Positions 53,710 through 62,028 of a stretch of 64,000 nt of DNA are shown one piece after another. Position numbers and translations under genes: made by a program. How positions within the stretch are numbered: the first letter of the stretch is position 1; each line of letters opens with the position of its first letter. The notes below the pieces were generated by a model. It saw only the letters and a list, made by a program, of their open reading frames with translations. It was not told the DNA's origin and did not search any database. Location: contig VXLL01000035.1 in assembly GCA_009841615.1 (NCBI GenBank), positions 232,135 to 296,134 of the forward strand, written 5' to 3'. The stretch is from Gammaproteobacteria bacterium (lineage in GTDB: Bacteria; Pseudomonadota; Gammaproteobacteria; Pseudomonadales; Azotimanducaceae).

Positions 53710-54825
53710 ATGCGCATTGGCGTTCCTCGCGAAATAAAAAAAGACGAGAATCGCATCGGCTTAACTCCGACCAGCGTGCGAGAGTTAACGAATGCTGGAC
53801 ACGAAGTTGTCGTTGAAAGTAATGCAGGACTCAACATTGGTTTGTTTGATTCAGACTACGAAACCGCTGGTGCTCGAATCGCCGATGATGTCGCCGAAGT
53901 CTTTGACGCGGAGATGATTGTAAAGGTTAAAGAACCGTTAGCTGTTGAGGTAAAACGATTAAAACCGGGTCAGATACTATTTACATACTTGCACTTGGCT
54001 CCGAATCCAGAGCTTACGCGAGGACTAATGGAGAGTGGTTGTACTGCGATCGCGTACGAGACGGTAACTGACGCGAATGGGCGGCTCCCCTTACTTGCGC
54101 CTATGAGTGAGGTGGCCGGCCGGATGTCCATTCAAGCAGGCGCACACGCTCTAGAAATCGCTCAAGGGGGCCGGGGTACTCTGCTCGGAGGGGTTCCAGG
54201 CACTCCCCCTGCCAAGGTAACCGTTCTCGGCGGTGGTGTAGTCGGAACAAATGCGGCAAGAGTAGCGATGGGGATGGAAGCAGATGTAACAATATTGGAT
54301 GTTGATTTGCGCCGCCTAGCCGAACTCGACTTGTTTTTCGGCCCAGCTCTACGGACAATTTTCTCAACCGTGGATGCTGTGGATAACTACGTAACTGATT
54401 CAGATTTAGTCATCGGCGCGGTGCTACTACCTGGAAAGACTACGCCGAAACTTGTTTCCGAAGATCTGATTCGTCGAATGCAACGCGGGTCCGTTATTGT
54501 GGACGTCGCTATTGATCAAGGTGGTGTGTTTGCGACCTCTCGTCCGACTACCCATACCGATCCCACCTATGTCGAACACGATGTCGTGCACTATTGCGTT
54601 GCGAATATGCCTGGAGCTGTCGCCCGAACTGCAACCTTTGCATTAAATAACGCAACTTTACGTTATTCCGTCGCCTTAGCAAACAAGGGATTAAAGCGAG
54701 CGTTGACGGAGGATGTTTACCTCCGTGAAGGCCTCAACGTATTTGACGGTAAGGTTACTTATTCGGCGGTAGCAGAAGCGGTGGGTGAGTCCTTCCATCC
54801 CGCAGAAGACTACTTTTCAATATAG
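53710..54825 (+). CDS. ald: Alanine dehydrogenase
   Basis: NAD-dependent oxidative deamination of L-alanine to pyruvate. From ATG 53710 it has 371 residues, the standard length. It begins MRIGVPREIKKDENRIGLTP. Further signatures are KVKEPLAVEVKRLKPGQILFTYLHLA, the NAD fold VTVLGGGVVGTNAARVAMGMEADVTILD, VDVAIDQGGVFATSRPTTH and YCVANMPGAVARTATFALNNAT. A frame extension to 53695 lacks family similarity. It is monocistronic. Confidence 0.96.
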   Translation: MRIGVPREIKKDENRIGLTPTSVRELTNAGHEVVVESNAGLNIGLFDSDYETAGARIADDVAEVFDAEMIVKVKEPLAVEVKRLKPGQILFTYLHLAPNPELTRGLMESGCTAIAYETVTDANGRLPLLAPMSEVAGRMSIQAGAHALEIAQGGRGTLLGGVPGTPPAKVTVLGGGVVGTNAARVAMGMEADVTILDVDLRRLAELDLFFGPALRTIFSTVDAVDNYVTDSDLVIGAVLLPGKTTPKLVSEDLIRRMQRGSVIVDVAIDQGGVFATSRPTTHTDPTYVEHDVVHYCVANMPGAVARTATFALNNATLRYSVALANKGLKRALTEDVYLREGLNVFDGKVTYSAVAEAVGESFHPAEDYFSI

Positions 54826-55051
54826 AAACTCGCTACGCATTCTGCTAACTCTGATTGTTCAAAACCATCGGACTAAGAAACAAGTACTTTGACTAAAATA
54901 CTAGACCGTGAAATCATCTCGCGCGTGGCGCGTTGAATAGTCCACATTTGCAGCCCCGTCGCTGCGAGTCATATCTAAAAATTTTTTTTAATCGCGATTA
55001 TCCCGCGACGAATCGGCGTATTCCTTCGAATAATTTGAGAAATAGCACTTA

Positions 55052-56257
55052 ATGCGTATCGCATATATCGCAATTCTTCTTTTTTTAGTCACACTCGGTT
55101 CGGTAGTGTTCAATTTCACTACGCCGTTCCACTTTGATGCCATCGGTTCAAATTGGGATTTGATCGATATTACGGTCTATATCACTTTCGTAGTTTGTGG
55201 CGTAGCGTTCGTAGCGTTAGGTCTCCTCATGGCTTGGTGGGTTTACAAATTCCAATACCAAGACGGCAAGTTCTCAGAGTATGAACCAGAAAACGCGAAA
55301 CTTGAGAGTCGACTGACCATTATTACCACCATTGGTGTAGTTGTCATGCTTGCACCAGGATTGGTAGCGTGGAATGACTACATCCACCCTCCAAGTGATG
55401 CCTACGAACTAGAGGTCTACAGCAAACAATGGAATTGGATGTTTCGCTTCCCTGGTGCAGACGGAATCTTCGGCGCGGCTCACAACAAATATGTTAAGTT
55501 TGACAACCCATTTGGAATGAAACCTGAAGACCCCTATGGGGAAGATGACATTCTGATTACGTCTAACACGTTGAAAATCCCTGTCGATAGACCAGTGAAA
55601 GTACTCTTGCGCTCTCAAGATGTGCTACATGATTTTTGGGTTCCCGCGATTCGAGCAAAAATGGATGCTGTACCTGGAATGGTCACCTACTTCTGGTTTG
55701 AACCCATTGTGGAGAGAGTGTATGAGGTGCTGTGTGCGGAACTTTGTGGTCGAAATCATTTCAACATGCGCGGTGAAATGCATGTCGTTTCAATGGATGA
55801 ATACAGAACATGGCTAAACGATCAGGTAACTTGGGCGGAGATGCAAGCCGGAGCAGTACCCCTCTCACCGGAAGCGACAACTGGTCGAGATATCGCAAAT
55901 GAAAAAGGCTGTTTCGCATGCCATTCCGTTGATGGAAGACAGTTAGCTACCGGCCCAACTTGGCTTGATATTTGGGGAGGTACGGTAGAGCTAATCGATG
56001 GTACCACTCGTGAAAGGGATGAAGCTTACATTGTAAAGTCCATTCTCGATCCTCATGCCGAGATCGTATTAGGATATACTCCGACGATGACTGCTGTTGA
56101 ACTCACTGAGGAAGAGTTGCAATCCATATTGGATTACATGAAGGTTCTAAAGAGCGAACCAGCAGAAACAACGATTGAAGACGAACAAGGTGCCTCAGAC
56201 ACATCACCAGCGGGTGAGTCAACAGCTGAACCCACAGAAGAACCGGTTACAGATTAA
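55052..56257 (+). CDS. coxB: Cytochrome c oxidase subunit II with fused cytochrome c
   Basis: Receives electrons for an aa3-type oxidase. It has 401 residues. Three hydrophobic segments near the N-terminus (about 1-20, 38-62, 88-108) precede the cupredoxin domain. The CuA site is CAELCGRNHFNM (about residue 228). The C-terminal cytochrome c has CFACH (about 287) and an axial Met in YTPTMTAV. A low-complexity acidic tail follows (TTIEDEQGASDTSPAGES). The heme-c fusion makes this a caa3-type oxidase. First gene of coxB-A-C-D; the 226-bp upstream gap contains no gene. Confidence 0.95.
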   Translation: MRIAYIAILLFLVTLGSVVFNFTTPFHFDAIGSNWDLIDITVYITFVVCGVAFVALGLLMAWWVYKFQYQDGKFSEYEPENAKLESRLTIITTIGVVVMLAPGLVAWNDYIHPPSDAYELEVYSKQWNWMFRFPGADGIFGAAHNKYVKFDNPFGMKPEDPYGEDDILITSNTLKIPVDRPVKVLLRSQDVLHDFWVPAIRAKMDAVPGMVTYFWFEPIVERVYEVLCAELCGRNHFNMRGEMHVVSMDEYRTWLNDQVTWAEMQAGAVPLSPEATTGRDIANEKGCFACHSVDGRQLATGPTWLDIWGGTVELIDGTTRERDEAYIVKSILDPHAEIVLGYTPTMTAVELTEEELQSILDYMKVLKSEPAETTIEDEQGASDTSPAGESTAEPTEEPVTD

Positions 56258-56294
56258 CGCTGGACAAGAAAATCGAACAAATAGAAGAACATAG

Positions 56295-58034
56295 ATGGCT
56301 ACAGTAGAAGTACCCTATCAGGAAACAGTTCCCCTTCACCATCCAAAAACTTGGATTGGGAAATACATTTTTAGTCAAGACCACAAGATTATCGCGGTGC
56401 AGTACGGAATCACTGCGATGGCAGTGGGTTTGGTCGCGTTAATCCTATCGGAGTTCATGCGAATTCAGATCGCATTCCCAGGTTGGGAGCTTATGAACTT
56501 CTTTACTGCAGATCATTATTACCAGGCAATCACGATGCACGGGATGATCATGGTGATTTATCTCTTGACGGCTTTTTTACTCGGAGCATTTGGGAATTTT
56601 TGTGTCCCACTCATGTGTGGTGCGCGCGACATGGTGTTTCCTTTTGTGAACATGTTGAGTTATTGGGTGTATCTGCTATCTGTGATTATTTTGATGGTCA
56701 GTTATTTCGTACCAGGAGGACCCACCGGCGCAGGCTGGACGCTGTATCCACCTCAGACCATAACGGCCGGTACACCCGGATTTGATTGGGGTATCGCGAC
56801 CATGTTGATCTCGCTTGCCGTGTTTATTGTCGCTTTTACGATGGGGGGTCTAAACTACATTACCACGATTCTTCAAGCTCGAACACGTGGACTAACGTTG
56901 ATGCGTATGCCGCTCACTGTTTGGGGTATATTTATCGCGACCTTCCTCGGTTTGATTGCGTTCCCTGCTCTATTTGTTAGTGCCGTGATGATGTTGTTAG
57001 ACAACTTTCTGGGAACGAGCTTCTTCATGCCTGCCATCGTGTCCTTAGGTCAGCCATTAGATTATTCTGGCGGTCAGCCATTGTTGTTCCAGCACCTGTT
57101 TTGGTTTTTTGGGCACCCAGAAGTCTATATCGTAGCATTACCAGCTTTTGGCGTGATCTCTGATCTAATTTCCGTCCATGCCCGTAAGAATATTTTTGGG
57201 TATCGTATGATGGTGTGGGCGATAGTTGCGATTGGAGCACTTTCGCTTATCGTGTGGGCGCATCATATGTACGTCGCGGGCATGCACCCTTCGTTTGGAT
57301 TTTTCTTTGCAACGACTACCTTAATTATTGCCGTACCCACGGCGCTCAAAGTGTATAACTGGATTTTGACGCTTTGGCGCGCAAATATTCGGATTACGGT
57401 GCCCATGTTGTTCGCGCTTGCGTTCGTACTGACGTTCATCGTCGGAGGGATCACGGGACTGTTTTTGGGTAACGTTATCATCGACATCCCGCTATCCGAC
57501 ACCTACTTTGTAGTTGCTCACTTCCACATGGTTATGGGGGTCTCACCCATTCTTGCTATTTTTGGTGGGATTTACCATTGGTATCCTAAGCTCACTGGGC
57601 GTATGCTCAACGACACCATAGGACGGACTCATTTTTACTTTACATTTATTGGAACGTATGCGATTTACTTTCCAATGCACTATTTAGGGTTTATTGGAGT
57701 TCCACGACGCTATTATGAAACGGCAATAGCAGACTTTTATCCGGTTGCTGCTCACAATCTAAACAAATTTATTACGATTGCAGCTTTGATTGTGGGGGTC
57801 TCTCAGATCTTGTTCATTTACAACCTCGTACATAGTTATTTCAACGGTAAGAAAGCACCGGCAAACCCATGGGGTGCTAATAGTCTGGAGTGGTGTACTC
57901 CAGAAACTCCACCGCGGCACGGAAACTGGGAAGATCGCTTACCGACTGTACATCGCTGGGCGTATGACTTCGGTGTGCCTGGGGAAGAGAAGGATCATAT
58001 TCCGCAAACGGTTCCTCGCAGAAAAGCAAGTTAA
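56295..58034 (+). CDS. coxA: Cytochrome c oxidase subunit I
   Basis: The catalytic heme-copper subunit, about 12 membrane segments, 579 residues. Heme a ligand in YQAITMHGMIMVI (about 81). CuB His and cross-linked Tyr in FFGHPEVYIVALPAFG (about 273-277). CuB histidines in WAHHMYVAG (about 322). Heme ligands in VVAHFHMVMG (about 409). The HPEVY tyrosine indicates an A-type oxidase with a K-channel. It lies 37 bp after coxB. Confidence 0.97.
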   Translation: MATVEVPYQETVPLHHPKTWIGKYIFSQDHKIIAVQYGITAMAVGLVALILSEFMRIQIAFPGWELMNFFTADHYYQAITMHGMIMVIYLLTAFLLGAFGNFCVPLMCGARDMVFPFVNMLSYWVYLLSVIILMVSYFVPGGPTGAGWTLYPPQTITAGTPGFDWGIATMLISLAVFIVAFTMGGLNYITTILQARTRGLTLMRMPLTVWGIFIATFLGLIAFPALFVSAVMMLLDNFLGTSFFMPAIVSLGQPLDYSGGQPLLFQHLFWFFGHPEVYIVALPAFGVISDLISVHARKNIFGYRMMVWAIVAIGALSLIVWAHHMYVAGMHPSFGFFFATTTLIIAVPTALKVYNWILTLWRANIRITVPMLFALAFVLTFIVGGITGLFLGNVIIDIPLSDTYFVVAHFHMVMGVSPILAIFGGIYHWYPKLTGRMLNDTIGRTHFYFTFIGTYAIYFPMHYLGFIGVPRRYYETAIADFYPVAAHNLNKFITIAALIVGVSQILFIYNLVHSYFNGKKAPANPWGANSLEWCTPETPPRHGNWEDRLPTVHRWAYDFGVPGEEKDHIPQTVPRRKAS

Positions 58035-58077
58035 GCAAATATACACAACTAGAAGCTAAGGACTGCAAATACACCGC

Positions 58078-58755
58078 ATGACTGATACCTCGTTATCTAC
58101 ACAAGAAAGCATCTTGACAAGTACGGCAAGAGACTGGTCATCCGATATGACCACCTTCAAGGGCGTACCTTGGGGCAAGGCGATGATGTGGATCTTTCTG
58201 CTATCCGACACTTTCATATTCACATGCTTCTTAGTGGGTTATATGGTTATGAGAATGACGGTGACCGAAGCATGGCCTGTTGCCAGCGAAGTGTTTGCGC
58301 TGACGGTTTGGGGCGTTTCCGTACCTCTGTTGCTCATCGCCATCATGACATTCATACTGATCACTTCGAGCGGGACGATGGCCATGGCAGTAAACATGGG
58401 CTACCAACGACGAAAGTGGGCGGTGTTTTGGCTTATGTTAGCAACTGCTTTGCTTGGAGCATCCTTCGTCGGGATGCAGTGCTTTGAGTGGTACAAGTTG
58501 ATTGCTGAGGAAAGTATTCGTCCTTGGGGTAATCCGATGGGAGCTCCCCAATTTGGTTCGATCTTCTTCATGGTGACTGGGTTTCACGGTCTGCACGTAT
58601 CGGCGGGTGTTGTCTATCTTACAATAGTCGCGATCCGCATTGTACGAGGAAAATATGATCACACTAATTTTGAGATTGTCGAAATAGTAGGCTTGTATTG
58701 GCACTTTGTAGATCTAGTCTGGGTGTTCATTTTCGCATTTTTCTATTTGTGGTAA
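58078..58755 (+). CDS. coxC: Cytochrome c oxidase subunit III
   Basis: A 225-residue membrane subunit with about five segments, the shorter form of subunit III found in caa3-type oxidases. Recognisable are KAMMWIFLLSDTFIFTCFLVGYMVMR, MQCFEWYKLIAEES, FFMVTGFHGLHVSAGVVYL and IVGLYWHFVDLVWVFIFAFFYLW. It is located 43 bp after coxA. Confidence 0.95.
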   Translation: MTDTSLSTQESILTSTARDWSSDMTTFKGVPWGKAMMWIFLLSDTFIFTCFLVGYMVMRMTVTEAWPVASEVFALTVWGVSVPLLLIAIMTFILITSSGTMAMAVNMGYQRRKWAVFWLMLATALLGASFVGMQCFEWYKLIAEESIRPWGNPMGAPQFGSIFFMVTGFHGLHVSAGVVYLTIVAIRIVRGKYDHTNFEIVEIVGLYWHFVDLVWVFIFAFFYLW

Positions 58756-58775
58756 GGACTGAGGCACAGAGTTAA

Positions 58776-59153
58776 GTGGCAACTGAGGGTCAACAACATC
58801 CTATCAAGATTTACTTCTTGATTTGGTTGTTATTGTTCGTATTTAGTTTTTTCTCCTATCTGGTGGACTATCTAGATCTACAGGGGAATCTCAGATGGTT
58901 TTTGATTGTAGTTTTCATGCTGTTGAAAGCAGGCTTCATAGTCGCGATTTTTATGCACATGAAGTGGGAACGATTTGCGCTGATTTTTGGAATACTAACA
59001 CCGCCGTTAGCACTAGTAGTTTTGATGTTCTTAATGGCAATAGAGTCGGATTACGCGTGGTCGACGCGGGTTGTTTACATGGGTGAGGAGGTAGCCAAGA
59101 AACCCCAACCACCAGCACACCACAAAAAAGCAGAGGAAGGCAAAGACCACTAA
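58776..59153 (+). CDS. coxD: Cytochrome c oxidase subunit IV (CtaF-like)
   Basis: A 125-residue protein with three membrane segments, the prokaryotic subunit IV family. KIYFLIWLLLFVFSFFSYLVDYLDL, LIVVFMLLKAGFIVAIFMHMKWERF and ILTPPLALVVLMFLMAIE are visible. The C-terminus is charged and proline-rich (KKPQPPAHHKKAEEGKDH). The start is GTG 58776, 20 bp after coxC. Last gene of the operon. No assembly factors (cox11, surf1, ctaB) follow it. Confidence 0.88.
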   Translation: MATEGQQHPIKIYFLIWLLLFVFSFFSYLVDYLDLQGNLRWFLIVVFMLLKAGFIVAIFMHMKWERFALIFGILTPPLALVVLMFLMAIESDYAWSTRVVYMGEEVAKKPQPPAHHKKAEEGKDH

Positions 59154-59224
59154 CGCTGGATTCACAGCAACAAAGAAAATTTGCAGAATCTGAAGTTTTA
59201 GATTCGTTATGGGCCTGAAACAAC

Positions 59225-59452
59225 TTGTATCTAGTTCATAGATACGCCCGCCACTCTTTTAAAAGCGCGTTCAACTCGTCGAACGTGATCCAACCAGTCG
59301 AGCTAAATTCTTGGCGGTATGGTCCAGTCTCGACGAAAACTGTGGAACTTTTTGCGAGTGAGGGCATTCTCCCTACGAGCGAAGAAGATATCGTTTGCCG
59401 ATCCCGCTACGACCACCTGACTCGGGGGTACAATCTTAAACGATATGAGTGA
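59225..59452 (+). CDS. Possible small protein after the cox operon
   Basis: The 307-bp gap 59154-59460 after coxD holds one open frame of 75 codons (TTG 59225), or 56 from GTG 59286. The product (…VIQPVELNSWRYGPVSTKTVELFASEGILPTSEEDIVCRSRYDHLTRGYNLKRYE) is hydrophilic and not low-complexity, with no recognised family. A short hairpin (GAATCT/AGATTC near 59187-59206) lies before it. Reality is uncertain. Confidence 0.3.
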   Translation: MYLVHRYARHSFKSAFNSSNVIQPVELNSWRYGPVSTKTVELFASEGILPTSEEDIVCRSRYDHLTRGYNLKRYE

Positions 59453-59460
59453 GTGTGCAA

Positions 59461-60231
59461 TTAACCATCGCGTTCATTTGAGTCATCCGGACATGGTGTT
59501 CCGTGTTGGAGTAAGTAAATGGAACCGACTGTTGCTGCGCTGAGACTCATCATCCGTTGTTCTTCATCTGAAGCGATCTCCTGCACGGTGATGGGTACCA
59601 CGTTAAACCCTTTTCTTACTAACTTCTCAGTAAAGTCGGAGCCGTAGATTCGTACAAAGTCAGCAGGGACTTCTTGGTCTCCGCCGGCATGAAATTCGCG
59701 TGTTGATACACCACGACATGGCACATTTACTATCGCCCATCCGTTGCTGGACAGAACCCGAGAGATTTCCGCTAAAGCTTTATCGTCGTCTTCCACTGCT
59801 TGTAGTACATGGCTGCAATATACAACCTCAAACGATTGATTAGAAAACGGGAGTGCTTGTATATCAAACTGAATCAGCACGTCATCTCGGATTAAGTCAC
59901 CGCTTACATACTGTCGTGTTGCGAGATCTTGTAAATTAGGTACGACGCAAGGTTCAGGCGCAATGTGTAGTAAGCGGCAATTCTTGCGGCGGAGAACTTC
60001 CATCTTTTGGGCGAAGAACAAGTGCATGACACGGTCTCTCTCTCGTCCGGCGCACTTTGGACACACCGAATTAGGTCGTTTGTACTTGGACCGACCAGCT
60101 GGTTTAAATTTTCGAAACGTTTGGTCGCAGATGGGACAATACACACTCTTTCCAGCATACAAGATGTGCGCATATCTCCTCCTAATGTTTCGAAATCTAC
60201 GTTCGAGTGCAAGTAGAAATCGAATTTTCAT
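59461..60231 (-). CDS. SAM-dependent methyltransferase with N-terminal zinc-finger motif
   Basis: A 256-residue class I methyltransferase. An N-terminal basic region is followed by two CxxC knuckles, YCPICDQTFRKF and VCPKCAGRERDR (about residues 30-65), which probably bind zinc. The Methyltransf_11-like domain has LLHIAPEP (degenerate motif I), FDIQALPFSNQSFEVVYCSHVLQAVEDDDKALAEISRVL (motifs II-IV) and GWAIVNVPCRG. Substrate is unknown. The ATG overlaps the YrbL-like stop by 4 bp (ATGA), so the two are a coupled pair. Confidence 0.82.
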   Translation of the reverse strand: MKIRFLLALERRFRNIRRRYAHILYAGKSVYCPICDQTFRKFKPAGRSKYKRPNSVCPKCAGRERDRVMHLFFAQKMEVLRRKNCRLLHIAPEPCVVPNLQDLATRQYVSGDLIRDDVLIQFDIQALPFSNQSFEVVYCSHVLQAVEDDDKALAEISRVLSSNGWAIVNVPCRGVSTREFHAGGDQEVPADFVRIYGSDFTEKLVRKGFNVVPITVQEIASDEEQRMMSLSAATVGSIYLLQHGTPCPDDSNERDG

Positions 60232-60890
60232 TGTTTCGTTTTCAAGCATACGACTCGATGGTTGAACTTGGAGATCTTACGTTCGATTTTCCTACGAGCA
60301 AAAGAACTAAACCAAGTGGATACAGGAATCCATTCACTGTTGCCTAAACCATCGACAATCATGAGTCGACAATGTTGTAACGAGTCGCGCACCACGATGA
60401 TGTTGTGCGGTAATAAGTCGCGTGTAACAACTAGCTCCTGACGCAACCACGATTTAAAGTCCGCGATTCCGATCTTTAGACTGTCATCAATGCCTAGGGG
60501 TACTTCTTCCTCTAAATTTCTTGGAAACTGGCCATCAAAATTTCGAAAAATCCGCGTTATGATTCCTAGTCCGAGATCGGTTTCCACACAACCGAAAAAC
60601 TCTGGGACGTGGTGCCACAATGCTGGCGTGTTTCGCGCAAGCAATTGTCTATATGCAGTTAATTCTTTCTGCTGATCATCCCAATGTTTCACGGGTCGTA
60701 ACTTCTTTATACCCTTTGTTAGTCTACGACGAGTTTGAGGAGTACGATCTTCCCGTAATACTTTAATGCACTTGTTCGAGTCATCTGGATGAACAAAACA
60801 CAGTCTAGTACCACCAATCGCAAACGGAGTGAGTTGCCCTAACTCCACGAAAGTGTGTTGATCAGAGCCGTTTGAGTCGATGGATCCCAT
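60228..60890 (-). CDS. YrbL-family (PhoP-network) kinase-fold protein
   Basis: A 220-residue protein from ATG 60890; TTG 60899 would add three. The family is related to protein-kinase/Rio-like folds. Visible are FAIGGTRLCFVHPDDSNKCIKVLRED (nucleotide-loop and lysine region), KELTAYRQLL, VPEFFGCVETDLGLGIITRIFRNFDGQ, and LVVTRDLLPHNIIVVRDS followed by LMIVDGLG (catalytic-loop-like and metal-binding-loop-like). YrbL is known as a PhoP/Q-regulated gene in enterics, with unclear biochemistry; related proteins act on sugars or LPS. Pairing with a zinc-finger methyltransferase suggests a shared envelope or glycan substrate, an inference only. Confidence 0.78.
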   Translation of the reverse strand: MGSIDSNGSDQHTFVELGQLTPFAIGGTRLCFVHPDDSNKCIKVLREDRTPQTRRRLTKGIKKLRPVKHWDDQQKELTAYRQLLARNTPALWHHVPEFFGCVETDLGLGIITRIFRNFDGQFPRNLEEEVPLGIDDSLKIGIADFKSWLRQELVVTRDLLPHNIIVVRDSLQHCRLMIVDGLGNSEWIPVSTWFSSFARRKIERKISKFNHRVVCLKTKQ

Positions 60891-60943
60891 GACCGTCAAT
60901 TACCGCATTGATAGAGGTTACCAAGGCTTTCCTTGGACGAGAC

Positions 60944-61981
60944 TTACACTTCTTCGGGTGGACTTGCGAGCCCTAATCGTTGGTGCATCAGCGGGCTGGT
61001 AGTGGTGTATTGCAAAAACGCTTTTTCTTCCGGAAACAATCGTTTCTTGATAGCGAATGAAACTAAGGCGGCTTCGTGGAAACCTGACAGGATGAGTTTT
61101 TTCTTTCCGGGGTAGTTTGCAATGTCCCCGACTGCATAAATTCCCGGAATGTTGGTTTCAAACTTTTCGGTATCAGTCTCGATTTGATTCTTAGTAATCT
61201 CCAGTCCCCAGTCAGAGATGGGTCCTAACTTTGGTGACAGACCAAAAAAAACCAACAGGTGATCGATCGGTATGGACACAATATCGCGATCAGGTTTTGT
61301 GATGTGAACTTCCGTCAGTTTGCCGTTATCGCTAACAACATTCGTGGCGTTACCCACAAAAAACTCCATTGCATTCTCGGCAACGAGATCTCGCATACTC
61401 TGTACGGATGCAGCAGCCGCACGAAATTTTTCACTACGGTGAATTAACGTCAGTGAAGATGCGACATCTACTAACTCGAGAGCCCAATCCAATGCGGAAT
61501 CTCCTCCACCAAGGATGACTAGTCGCTTACTTGCGAATTGAGATTTGTCGGTAATTCGATAATGAAGGAAATCCGAACTGATTTCCTCGGCACCTTTGGC
61601 TCGAAGCGGCATTGCTTGAAAGGAACCCACGCCACCGGCGATCACAATTGACTTTGTTTGAAACACCGTCCCCTTAGAAGTCTCAACTCTAAAAGTATGC
61701 GAGTCTATCGATTCAATTTGAACTACCTGCTGATCAAGGTGAAAACTGGCCTCAAACGGTTGTATTTGTTCGCGAAGTCGACCAACAAGTTCTTCTGCGC
61801 TACACACTGGGATTGCGGGTATGTCATAAATAGGCTTATCAGGATACAGTGCTGTACACTGCCCTCCAATTTCCGGCAACGCATCGACGACATGGGTTTT
61901 TATCCCCTGTAATCCCAATTCAAAGACTTGGAAAAGACCACAGGGTCCAGCACCAATAATTAAGGTCTCTGTATCAATCAT
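60944..61981 (-). CDS. Ferredoxin/flavodoxin-NADP reductase (thioredoxin-reductase-like)
   Basis: A 345-residue FAD/NADPH oxidoreductase. FAD fingerprint TLIIGAGPCGLFQVFELGLQG (about residues 6-26), IGGQCTALYPDKPIYDIPAIP, NADPH fingerprint LVILGGGDSALDWALEL (about 155-171) and the second FAD motif GIYAVGDIANYPGKKKLI. It lacks the CxxC redox pair of true thioredoxin reductases, pointing to the TrxR-like FNR family (YumC-type). It is monocistronic between yrbL-like and gatB. Confidence 0.92.
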   Translation of the reverse strand: MIDTETLIIGAGPCGLFQVFELGLQGIKTHVVDALPEIGGQCTALYPDKPIYDIPAIPVCSAEELVGRLREQIQPFEASFHLDQQVVQIESIDSHTFRVETSKGTVFQTKSIVIAGGVGSFQAMPLRAKGAEEISSDFLHYRITDKSQFASKRLVILGGGDSALDWALELVDVASSLTLIHRSEKFRAAAASVQSMRDLVAENAMEFFVGNATNVVSDNGKLTEVHITKPDRDIVSIPIDHLLVFFGLSPKLGPISDWGLEITKNQIETDTEKFETNIPGIYAVGDIANYPGKKKLILSGFHEAALVSFAIKKRLFPEEKAFLQYTTTSPLMHQRLGLASPPEEV

Positions 61982-62028
61982 AGGCTCTTCTGTTCCTCAA
62001 AGTATTGTACGATTGGAGACTTTTTAAT

